Source: Pyxidicoccus xibeiensis | GTDB lineage: Bacteria; Myxococcota; Myxococcia; Myxococcales; Myxococcaceae | Assembly (NCBI RefSeq): GCF_024198175.1 | Contig: NZ_JAJVKV010000006.1 | Coordinates: 496,001-560,000, forward strand | Direction of reading: 5' to 3' | Length of the DNA stretch: 64,000 nt | Shown here: one piece after another, positions 8,626-16,592 of the stretch | How the letters are laid out: the number at the start of each line of letters is the position of its first letter | How positions within the stretch are numbered: position 1 is the stretch's first letter | Notes under the pieces: generated by a model | What the model saw: the letters and a program-made list of their open reading frames with translations, nothing else | Told to the model about the DNA's origin: nothing | Databases searched by the model: none | Translations under genes and position numbers: made by a program

Positions 8626-10302
8626 TCAAGGCCGGCGCTCCGGGGGGCCTGGGAGACGGCGGGGAAGGCGCACGGTGAAGGTGGTGCCCTCCGCCCCGGT
8701 GGACCGGACGTCGACGGTTCCGCCGTGCGCCTGGACGATGTGCCGCACGATGAAGAGGCCCAGGCCGATGCTCCGGCCCGTCTGACTCACCAGCTCGCTG
8801 CCTCGCTCCAGCGGCTCGAAGATGCGCGGCAGCAGGTCGGGGGAAATGGGCCTGCCGTGGTTGTGCACCTCCAGCGTCGCGGTATCCCCTTCCGCCTGCG
8901 TGGTCACCCGCACCGGCAGGTCCTGTGGACCGTACTGGAGGGCATTGCCCACCAGGTTCGCGACGACCTGCGCCAACCGGTCCGGGTCCCACTCACCGTC
9001 ACCGTCGCCCGCCCGCACGACTTCGATGCGCGCCCCCGGCTGCATGGCCTGCGCTTCCTCCACGACAGTCTGGGCCAGCTCGTGCAGGTGTGTCAGCTGA
9101 CGTTGGATGGGGAGGCCACTGCCATGCCTGGCGCGCGTGAAGTCCAGCAGGTCGCCAATCATCCTCGTGGCACGCTCGGCGGAGAGGCAGATGCGGCTGA
9201 GCCCTCGCTGCTCCCGCTCACCGGTGACCTGCCGCTTCAGCAGCGTGGCGGTGAGGTTGATGGCCGCCAGGGGGGTGCGCAAGTCGTGACTGACGATGCC
9301 AATCAGCTGCTGCTCGAACTGGTGGCTCGCGCGCAGGGCCGCCTCGCTGCGCTTGCGCTCCGTGACATCCTGCACGAGCGACACGTAGCCGCGCAGCGTC
9401 CCGTCCGGCCCGTGGTAGGGCACGTGCGTGCCATGGATGTAGCCACTGCGGCCACCACCGAAGATGAAAGGCACCTCGTACTCCACCACCTCCCCGGCGC
9501 GTGCACGCTCGAGCATCGGACCGAGCTGACGGGAGTTCTCCGCTCCGAAGACCTCGTGCACCGGGCGGCCCCGGAGGTCCCCCACCGGGACGCCGAACCA
9601 GGCGGCGTAGGCCTGGTTGTTGATGACGTAGCGCCCCTCGGTGTCCACGAAGTTGATGAGCGAGGGGATGGTGTCGAGCACCAGCTGCAGCCGCGCCCGG
9701 CTGTCCTGCAGGGCCTCCGTGGCCTCCTGCACGTCGGACAGGGCGCCCTCGGCGAGCGCACGAGCGGCCCGGGCATCGGCCAGCGCCCGTCGGGCCTCCG
9801 CCTCCCTGAGGCGCAGCGCCCCCTCGCGCTCGCGCAGTGAATCGGCCTGGGTGCGCACGCGCACCAGCGTGCGCACCCGTGCGAGCAGCTCCACGTCGTT
9901 GTAGGGCTTGGGGACGAAGTCGTTGGCGCCTGCCAGGAGGGCCGCCTCCAGGTCCTCGCGCTCGGTGCTCGCCGTCAGGACGAGGATGGGCAGGGACACC
10001 TCGTCGAAGCGCTCGCGCAGGAAGGCGAGGGCCTCCCTTCCGGAGATGCCCGGCAGGTGCCAGTCGAGCAGGAGGACATGGGGCAGGAGTGCATTCTGGG
10101 AGACCCGCTCCAGCAGGGGGCCCACATCGTGGAACACCTCCACCGCGTAATCGGCTGCGAGGAGCGCGTGGGTGCGCCGGGCATCGAGCGAGCTGTCGTC
10201 GATGAGCCATACCCCGGGCCTGTAAGGCGTCACGGCTCGCCTGTCGTCCGGCCCCTGTGGGTCGCACTCGGGGCTCGGAGAATCAAGCGAGGGAGTTTGC
10301 AT
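8626..10302 (-). CDS. Hybrid sensor kinase: receiver-PAS-HisKA-HATPase
   Basis: A 558-residue protein. The N-terminal receiver domain (about 30-150) has acidic residues in LIDDS, phospho-acceptor Asp80 in LLLDWHLPG, Thr in LTAS and Lys in PKPY. A short coiled coil leads to a PAS domain (about 205-315), then HisKA with IVSHDLRTP (His339) and HATPase_c with GLGLFIV. A receiver in front of a kinase suggests the autokinase is tuned by another kinase, as in some myxobacterial cascades. It faces the larger PAS kinase at 10577 across 274 bases, and the two share a homologous PAS-HisKA-HATPase core. An AAGGTG ribosome site is present. Confidence 0.9.
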   Translation of the reverse strand: MQTPSLDSPSPECDPQGPDDRRAVTPYRPGVWLIDDSSLDARRTHALLAADYAVEVFHDVGPLLERVSQNALLPHVLLLDWHLPGISGREALAFLRERFDEVSLPILVLTASTEREDLEAALLAGANDFVPKPYNDVELLARVRTLVRVRTQADSLREREGALRLREAEARRALADARAARALAEGALSDVQEATEALQDSRARLQLVLDTIPSLINFVDTEGRYVINNQAYAAWFGVPVGDLRGRPVHEVFGAENSRQLGPMLERARAGEVVEYEVPFIFGGGRSGYIHGTHVPYHGPDGTLRGYVSLVQDVTERKRSEAALRASHQFEQQLIGIVSHDLRTPLAAINLTATLLKRQVTGEREQRGLSRICLSAERATRMIGDLLDFTRARHGSGLPIQRQLTHLHELAQTVVEEAQAMQPGARIEVVRAGDGDGEWDPDRLAQVVANLVGNALQYGPQDLPVRVTTQAEGDTATLEVHNHGRPISPDLLPRIFEPLERGSELVSQTGRSIGLGLFIVRHIVQAHGGTVDVRSTGAEGTTFTVRLPRRLPGPPERRP

Positions 10303-10576
10303 TGAAGAGACACCTTAAGGGGGACGAGCCCTGACTGCTTGCGGCATCTGGAAATTCGGGCCGAGCGCTCCGTGTGCACGCCGCCCCACCTCCCGTCGGC
10401 CGGCAGACATTCGCGAGGCGACCGTTACGCCGCGGGAGCGGGACGGCCAGGGTCTCCCGAGCTCCCTGCGTTGGCGTGCCTGGATGCGAAGCAGGCGAGG
10501 CGGCATCCACGAGATGACGTGCCCCGAAGACGGTGGTTGCTTCACGTTGGGGACTCTCTAGGTTGCGGCACGCCCC
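10303..10576. other. Divergent intergenic region between two sensor kinase genes
   Basis: This 274-base stretch must hold the promoters of both flanking kinase genes. I see no clear -35/-10 or -24/-12 pair. It contains one perfect 7-bp inverted repeat, TGGATGC at 10481-10487 and GCATCCA at 10503-10509, which could be a regulator site. No open reading frame in it looks coding. Confidence 0.5.
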
Positions 10577-12982
10577 ATGTCCCACCCCGAGTCCAGCACG
10601 TCCCAGCTCCCGAGCCTCGCGGACTTCCTGCGCGACGAGCGCGAGGACATCGTCCGGGACTTCCTCGCGCTCGACCGGAGGACCCTCGCCTCCGCCCGAC
10701 GCGTGGTGGAGCAGGAGGACCTGAAGGCGCTGCTCGACCACATCCCGGACGTGCTCGACACCATCGAAGCGGCCGCCCGGGCGACGGAGGCCGGGGCTCC
10801 GGACGTCCCCCCTCTCCGCCACGATGCGCGCCGGCATGCCCTGCACCGGCTGCACCAGCACTTCACCCTCGATGAGCTGGCGCGGGAGTACAGCCTGCTG
10901 CGCGGCGTGCTGCTCACCCGGCTCGGCCCGCGCGCCGGAGCCCTGTCCACCCGGGAGCGGATGCTGCTCCACGAGTCCATCGACGAGGCCGTGCTCGTGG
11001 CGGTGAAGGCCTATACCGAGCGCGACACCGCGCGGCTGAAGTCGGAGCAGCAGCTGCGCTCCACGGTGCTGGAGCAGCTTCCCTCCGCCGTGCTCATCGT
11101 CGAAGCCCCTGGCGGCAGGCTCCTCTACACCAACCCCCAGGTGGCCCGCATGCTGCGCGCCCCACCGCCTTCCGTCGGTGGCATCGGCGAGTACCACCGG
11201 TACCGCGGCTTCCATCTGGACGGGCGTCCGCTGAAGGACGAGGAGTGGCCCATCGCCCGCTCCATCCAGCAGGGCGAGCTGGTGGAGGGAGAGGAGCTGC
11301 GGATGGAGCGCGGGGACGGCACGCGCGGCACCTTCTCCGTCTCCTCCACGCCCATCCGCGACGAGGCCGGGAACATCACCTCCGGCGTGGCCATCCTGTC
11401 CGACATCACCGCGCGCAAGGAGGCTGAGGAGGCCCTGGAACGCGCGCTCGCCCAGGCGCGGCGCACCCAGGCCGAGCTGCAGCAGGCCCGTGCCGAGGCG
11501 GAGCTGGAGCGCACGCGCCTGCACAGCCTCTTCCTCCAGGCGCCCGTGGCCTTCGCCATCCTCCGGGGGCCCCGGTACGTCATCGAGCTGGCCAACCCCC
11601 TGGTGTGCCGCTTCTGGGGCCGCGGGCATGAGCAGCTCATCGGCCGGCCGCTCTTCGACGCGCTGCCCGAGGTGGTGGGCCAGGGCATCCAGGAGCTCCT
11701 CGACGGCGTCATGGCCACGGGCACGCCCTACGTGGGCGCCGGCCTGCACGTGCGGCTGGCCAAGGCCGAGGGCGGCGCCCTGGAGGATGGGTACTTCAAC
11801 GTCGTCTACGAGCCGCTTCGGGACACCGGGGGCCGCGTCGAGGGCATCATCGTCGTCGCCACGGACGTCACGGAGAACGTGGCGGCCCGCAAGCGGATGG
11901 AGTCCCTGGCCCAGGCGCTGCACGACAGCCAGGAGCGGCTCCGGCTCGTCACCGATGCCATCCCCTACCTCGTCTCCTTCGTCGACACCGAGGAGCGCTA
12001 CCAGCTCAACAACAAGACCTATGAGCGCTGGTTCAGCCGAACGCCCGAGGGACTGCACGGCGTCACGGTGCGCGAGCGCAGCGGCGAGGCGAACTATGCC
12101 CGCGTCCAGGGCCCCATCCGGCGCGCGCTCCAGGGCGAGTACGTGACGTTCGAGACGCCCTACACCTACCCGGGCAATCGCGAGGGCTTCCTCGAGGCCA
12201 CGTTCATCCCGCAGCGCGCGCCCGACGGGCAGGTGGTCGGCTTCGTGGCGGTGGCCATGGACATCTCCGAGCGCAAGCGCCTGGAGGCGGAGCAGCGCCA
12301 GCGCGCCGAGTTCGAGCAGCAGCTCATCGGCATCGTCAGCCACGACCTGCGCAACCCCATCAGCGCCATCGCCATGTCCGCGGGCGGGCTCCTGCGGCGG
12401 CAGGGGCTGGACGAGCGCACCCTGGGAGGCATCACCCGCATCCTCGGGTCCGCGGACCGCGCCAACCGGATGATCCGCGACCTGCTCGACTTCACCCAGG
12501 CGCGCCTGGGCGGCGGCATCCCCCTGGAGCGCAAGCCCGGGGACCTCCACGAGCTCACCCGGCAGGTGGTGGAGGAGGTGCGGCTGGGCGCCCCCGAGCG
12601 TGAAATCCTCCTGGAGCACGCGGGCGACGCACGGGGGGAGTGGGACGCGGACCGGCTGGCCCAGGTGGTGACGAACCTGGTGGGCAACGCGCTGGCCTAC
12701 AGCCCGCCGGACACGCCCGTCCGGGTGCGCACCGCGCAGGTGGAGGGCGAGGTCGTCCTCTCCGTCCACAACCAGGGCGAGCCGATTGCCCCGGAGCTGC
12801 TGCCCCGCATCTTCGAGCCCCTCCAGCGCGCGGTGCCCCGGGCCATCCATGCCACGCGCAGCATCGGCCTGGGCCTCTTCATCGTGCGCGAAATCGTCCG
12901 GGGCCACGGCGGCCGCATCGAGGTGCGGTCCACCCGGGACGCGGGCACGACGTTCTCCGTCTTCCTCCCCCACGCGGGCTGA
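10577..12982 (+). CDS. Multi-PAS sensor histidine kinase with RsbRD-like N-terminal domain
   Basis: An 801-residue soluble kinase. Residues about 14-150 are helical and resemble the RsbRD N-terminal domain (LADFLRDEREDIVRDF, then DELAREYSLLRGVLL). Three PAS-like domains follow (about 155-285, 315-440, 455-575), each ending in a DIT/DVT/DIS segment. The H box IVSHDLRNP places His589, and HATPase_c carries NLVGNAL and GLGLFIV. The third PAS, HisKA and HATPase match the divergent hybrid kinase closely (shared EQQLIGIVSHDLR and DLLDFTxAR), so the pair is a duplication. There is no receiver of its own. The signal is unknown; multiple PAS domains allow redox, ligand or energy sensing. Confidence 0.9.
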   Translation: MSHPESSTSQLPSLADFLRDEREDIVRDFLALDRRTLASARRVVEQEDLKALLDHIPDVLDTIEAAARATEAGAPDVPPLRHDARRHALHRLHQHFTLDELAREYSLLRGVLLTRLGPRAGALSTRERMLLHESIDEAVLVAVKAYTERDTARLKSEQQLRSTVLEQLPSAVLIVEAPGGRLLYTNPQVARMLRAPPPSVGGIGEYHRYRGFHLDGRPLKDEEWPIARSIQQGELVEGEELRMERGDGTRGTFSVSSTPIRDEAGNITSGVAILSDITARKEAEEALERALAQARRTQAELQQARAEAELERTRLHSLFLQAPVAFAILRGPRYVIELANPLVCRFWGRGHEQLIGRPLFDALPEVVGQGIQELLDGVMATGTPYVGAGLHVRLAKAEGGALEDGYFNVVYEPLRDTGGRVEGIIVVATDVTENVAARKRMESLAQALHDSQERLRLVTDAIPYLVSFVDTEERYQLNNKTYERWFSRTPEGLHGVTVRERSGEANYARVQGPIRRALQGEYVTFETPYTYPGNREGFLEATFIPQRAPDGQVVGFVAVAMDISERKRLEAEQRQRAEFEQQLIGIVSHDLRNPISAIAMSAGGLLRRQGLDERTLGGITRILGSADRANRMIRDLLDFTQARLGGGIPLERKPGDLHELTRQVVEEVRLGAPEREILLEHAGDARGEWDADRLAQVVTNLVGNALAYSPPDTPVRVRTAQVEGEVVLSVHNQGEPIAPELLPRIFEPLQRAVPRAIHATRSIGLGLFIVREIVRGHGGRIEVRSTRDAGTTFSVFLPHAG

Positions 12983-13114
12983 GGTGGGAGGGACGCGGCG
13001 GCCCCCCTACCGTTGACACCCCGGGGGGGCATCCCTATCTGTGCGCGGCCCCTATACTCAGCAAGCGGGCGCAATCGTTCACAACCCATCGATTCCAGCG
13101 CGGGAGACAGGGCC

Positions 13115-14695
13115 ATGGCCACCGAAGGGCGCGGGGACTGGAAGCGGCGAGAGAGCCTGAAGAGCGCGCTGGTGCAGGTAGGCGTGGTGGCCGTGCTCCT
13201 CGTGGGCGCGGTGGCCTGGTTCGTCCACCGGGGCGGTGTGCGCAAGCAGACCGAGGAGCGCATGCACGCGGCCCGCCTGGCCTCCCAGCGCGGCAACCCC
13301 GCCGACCTGGCGCAGGCCATGAAGGAGCTGGAGGCCGTCTTCCAGCTCAACGACAAGTCCCGGGACGCCCAGGCCCTGGCCGCCGACATCCAGACGATGC
13401 TGTGGCTGGAGCACCGCCAGCCCGGCGCGGACGCCAAGGCCCGCGAGTTCCTCACCCGCGCCGAGGCCCTGGAGTCCCGCTCCGGTGAGCGCTACGGCGC
13501 GCGCGCCCTGCACATGCTCGCGGAGGGCAAGGCCGCCGAGGCGGAGAAGTACCTCGAGGAGCTGCGCTCGCAGGGCGCCAGCAGCCCGAAGCTGACGCTG
13601 GCCCTGGCCATGGCGCTCCAGGCACGAGGCGACCTGCCCGGCGCGCGGCAGGCCTTTGCCCGCGCCGCGGAGACGGCCTGGAAGGACCCGCGCTTCACCA
13701 CCGCCTTTGGCGAGGCCCTGCTGGACGAGGGCCAGTACGGCCCCGCCGTGGAGGCCTTCGGCAAGGCCACCTCCGTCAACCCGGACCACCTGCTGGCCCG
13801 CGTCTCCGCGGCGCTGGCGCACACGTACCAGGGGCGCAAGACGGAGGAGGCCCAGAAGGTGCTCGCGGAGGTGCAGGGCCGGGGCGCCGAGCTGACGCCC
13901 GTGCTGAAGGCCCGGGCCGGCGCGCTGAAGGCGGAGCTGGCGCTGGCGCGCGGCGCTCCGGACGAGGCGCTCCAGGCGGCGGACGAGGCGCTGAAGGCCT
14001 GGGCGGATGACCACTACGCCCTCTTCGCCCGCGCCCGCGCGCTGGCGGTGAAGAAGGCCCCGGACGCGCGCGCCGCCTTCGAGGCCGCGGTGGCGAAGCG
14101 GCGCAACGCCCCCCTGCTCTACCTGGACGGCGCGCGCGCGCTGCAGGGCGCGGGGGATGGCGCCGGCGCGCTGGCGCTGCTGGACGCGTACGAGGCGACG
14201 TTCGGCCCCGTGCAGGTGACGCTGGCCGACGGGAAGAAGGCCGGCCAGCTGGAGCAGGACGGCCGCTACTGGCTGGCGCGCGGCGGCGTGCTGGAGGCGG
14301 CGGGCCGCCAGGACGACGCCCTGGCCGCGTACGACAAGGCCATCACCGCGCGAGGCGTGGGGCTGGCCCGCGCCCAGTACGCCAAGGGCGCGCTGCTGCT
14401 GGCCCGCAAGGACTATGCGAATGCCCGGGCGCTGCTCGCCTCGGTGGCCCCGGACTCCGGCGCGGGCGCGCTGGCGGAGGCCTACACCGCCATGGGCGAC
14501 CTGCTCTTCGCCCAGAGCGAGTACGCCGCCGGCTGCCAGCACTACTACTTCGGCCTCGCCCGCGCCCGCGCGCAGGGCACGCCCCGCGAGGAGCTGGCCG
14601 CGCGCATCGACGGCATCAAGAAGAACCTGGAGTCCGCCGGCCAGGGCTCCATGGCCAGGGCGTGGGTGACGGAGACGGGCGCCCTGCTCCAGTAG
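13115..14695 (+). CDS. Membrane-anchored TPR repeat protein
   Basis: A 526-residue protein with a short basic N-terminus, one membrane segment at about residues 17-37 (VGVVAVLLVGAVAWFV), and then about 490 residues of Ala/Glu/Leu-rich helical repeats typical of TPRs (for example GQYGPAVEAFGKATSVNPDH and GRQDDALAAYDKAI). The bulk should face the periplasm or cytoplasm as a scaffold. I chose MATEGRG as the start because it follows a GGGAGA ribosome site; the upstream in-frame region reads like non-coding sequence. It stands between a kinase and a convergent operon. No specific partner can be named. Confidence 0.82.
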   Translation: MATEGRGDWKRRESLKSALVQVGVVAVLLVGAVAWFVHRGGVRKQTEERMHAARLASQRGNPADLAQAMKELEAVFQLNDKSRDAQALAADIQTMLWLEHRQPGADAKAREFLTRAEALESRSGERYGARALHMLAEGKAAEAEKYLEELRSQGASSPKLTLALAMALQARGDLPGARQAFARAAETAWKDPRFTTAFGEALLDEGQYGPAVEAFGKATSVNPDHLLARVSAALAHTYQGRKTEEAQKVLAEVQGRGAELTPVLKARAGALKAELALARGAPDEALQAADEALKAWADDHYALFARARALAVKKAPDARAAFEAAVAKRRNAPLLYLDGARALQGAGDGAGALALLDAYEATFGPVQVTLADGKKAGQLEQDGRYWLARGGVLEAAGRQDDALAAYDKAITARGVGLARAQYAKGALLLARKDYANARALLASVAPDSGAGALAEAYTAMGDLLFAQSEYAAGCQHYYFGLARARAQGTPREELAARIDGIKKNLESAGQGSMARAWVTETGALLQ

Positions 14696-14712
14696 GGCCC
14701 GCACCGCCCCCG

Positions 14713-15204
14713 CTACAGGAGGTCCGTCGGGTTCAGCGGGCGCTGCTTTGCGCGCACCACGCGCCACTCGCCGTCCGCTTCCTTCTCGAAGGTGCCTTCA
14801 ATCAGGTAGGCGTTCAGCACGCTGTCGGCGGCCAGGTCCCGCACGTTCTCCGCCTCCGAGCGGCCGAAGATGAAGCGGGCCTGGAAGTCGCCCTGCGTGG
14901 GGGACACCTCGCGGACCTCCAGGTTCGTCATGAAGACGCGGACCCACTGGCCGCGCAGCACCTGGCCCAGCAGCACGCCGCGCACCTGCTTCTTGTCCCA
15001 GCCGCCGCCGTCGCTGCGGAAGCGCTCGGAGACGTGCTCCATCACCCCGCCCACGTCCTTCGCTTCCGCGGCGCGGGTGATGGCGATGACCCGGCGGGTG
15101 ATGGCCTCCTGGACGCCGGGCTCCGGGCGCGGCCAGAAGAACAGCACCGCGCCCGCGGCCAGCAGCGCCAGACCCACTCCCACCACCCGCGAGCGAGACA
15201 GCAT
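14713..15204 (-). CDS. Membrane-anchored NTF2-like protein
   Basis: A 163-residue protein with a single N-terminal membrane segment (VVGVGLALLAAGAVLFFW) and a mature region that fits an NTF2-like/DUF4440 fold: an initial helix (ITRRVIAITRAAEAKDVGGVM) and a last strand with DGEWRVVRAKQ. Two ATGs lie six bases apart. The GAGGAG ribosome site abuts the first, so I start at the second (15204). It begins 10 bases after the cNMP-domain gene and is the last gene of the FHA-cNMP operon. Its role is unknown; it may be a periplasmic partner of the upstream proteins. Confidence 0.75.
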   Translation of the reverse strand: MLSRSRVVGVGLALLAAGAVLFFWPRPEPGVQEAITRRVIAITRAAEAKDVGGVMEHVSERFRSDGGGWDKKQVRGVLLGQVLRGQWVRVFMTNLEVREVSPTQGDFQARFIFGRSEAENVRDLAADSVLNAYLIEGTFEKEADGEWRVVRAKQRPLNPTDLL

Positions 15205-15214
15205 CAGCATCTCC

Positions 15215-16546
15215 TCAGGCCGCCTCGGGCTCGAGCACCAGCTCGTCCGCGTCGATGATTTCGGCGGGCCGCAGCGCCTCGCCAATCTGCTTCAGCCGCC
15301 GGTCCGACAGCTGCTCCAGGTACGTGCGGATGTGCGGGAAGCCCTTCACCAGCTCCTGGAAGGCCGCGCGCTCCAGGAAGGCCGCCGCCGTCTTGCGCGT
15401 GGCCACCACCGTGGCCGACGCGCGCAGGCCCGTCAGCAGCGAAATCTCGCCCGCCACGTCGCCCTCGCGCAGCACGCCCAGCGTCACCTGCCCGCCCGCC
15501 GGGTCCTCCTTCTGCACCACCAGCTCTCCGGCCAGCACCAGGAACAGGCCCGGCGAGTGCTCGCCCTCCACCAGGACCTTCTCGCGCCCCTGGAGCGCAC
15601 GGAAGGTGAAGCGCTGCAGCATCGCGCCCCGCTCCGACTCCGGCAGCGTCTGGAACATGGGCGAGGTGGCCATGAGGTTTCGCGCCATGCGCTGCTGCGC
15701 GAAGTCCGCCAGCACCTGCGGCACCGCCGGGTGGTTCTTCGCCACCGCGTTGAGGTGCTCGCGGCGAATCTCGAATACCTCCGTGTCCGAGACGGCGGTC
15801 ACCGTCGCCGTGGGGGGAGCGCCCGTCAGCAGGGCAATCTCCCCGAAGATGGAGCCGCCGCCGAGGAAGCCCAGCGTCTTGGCCTCGCCATCCATCTGCC
15901 GCGTCACCTCCGCCTTGCCCGCGACGAGCACGTACAGGTGGTCCGCCGGCTCGCCCTCGCGGCTCACCACCTCTTCCGGCTTCACCCGGCGCCACGCCAT
16001 GCGTCCCACCAGGTCCAGGAAGGCGTCCCGGTCCAGCTCCGCGAACAGCGGCAGCGGCGGGCGGCTGTTCGGGTCCGCCGAGCCCCCCGGGTCCGTCGCG
16101 GCCAGCACCTCGATGGCGCGGTTGGACAGCTCCTCGCCCTGCAGCCCCATCAGGTCCGTGTCCACCTTGCCGTCGTAGAGGACCTCCGGCGGCAGCGGGG
16201 GCGGCACCGCGGCGCGGCCCGGCGCGTTGCGCACCGCGCGCGCGTGCAGCCGCATCAGCGTGTCCTTCAGCCGCCGCTCGTTGGGCGCCAGGTCCAGCGC
16301 CAGCTTGCACGCGGCCATGGCGGACAGGAGGTAGTCGCGGCGCAGCAGGCCCTCCGCGCACGCATGGTACGCCGTGACGGCGCGCTCGCGCTCGCCCAGC
16401 TCCGCCAGGGAGCGGGCCGCCATCATCCGTGAGCGGTGGTCCGCGGGAACCCGGCGCACCGCCTCCGCGAACACGGCGAGGGCGCGCTCGAACTGGCGCT
16501 CCTCGATGAGGTCCATCCCGAGCTCACGCAGCGACGACTCGCTCAT
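15215..16546 (-). CDS. TPR protein with two cyclic-nucleotide-binding-like domains
   Basis: A 443-residue cytoplasmic protein. Residues 1-120 hold TPR-like helices (ERQFERALAVFAEAVRRVP). Two cNMP-binding folds follow, about 168-285 and 295-415, each with the phosphate-cassette core (FGEIALLTG and AGEISLLTG). In both cassettes the Arg that normally contacts the cyclic phosphate is not in its usual place (PPTATV and RASATV), so nucleotide binding is doubtful. There is no DNA-binding HTH or enzymatic domain. It lies between the FHA-TPR gene and the NTF2-like gene in one minus-strand operon, which suggests a shared signalling or scaffolding role. Confidence 0.82.
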   Translation of the reverse strand: MSESSLRELGMDLIEERQFERALAVFAEAVRRVPADHRSRMMAARSLAELGERERAVTAYHACAEGLLRRDYLLSAMAACKLALDLAPNERRLKDTLMRLHARAVRNAPGRAAVPPPLPPEVLYDGKVDTDLMGLQGEELSNRAIEVLAATDPGGSADPNSRPPLPLFAELDRDAFLDLVGRMAWRRVKPEEVVSREGEPADHLYVLVAGKAEVTRQMDGEAKTLGFLGGGSIFGEIALLTGAPPTATVTAVSDTEVFEIRREHLNAVAKNHPAVPQVLADFAQQRMARNLMATSPMFQTLPESERGAMLQRFTFRALQGREKVLVEGEHSPGLFLVLAGELVVQKEDPAGGQVTLGVLREGDVAGEISLLTGLRASATVVATRKTAAAFLERAAFQELVKGFPHIRTYLEQLSDRRLKQIGEALRPAEIIDADELVLEPEAA

Positions 16547-16592
16547 CCCATCTCTCCAAAGACCAAGACCTTCGTTGTTTGCGAGCCACCGC

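Noticed and set aside
10283..12973. Open frame of 896 codons opposite the PAS kinase
   Set aside because: It has shadow composition (His, Arg, Leu, Gln), no start signal and no domain, while the opposite strand has a full kinase.
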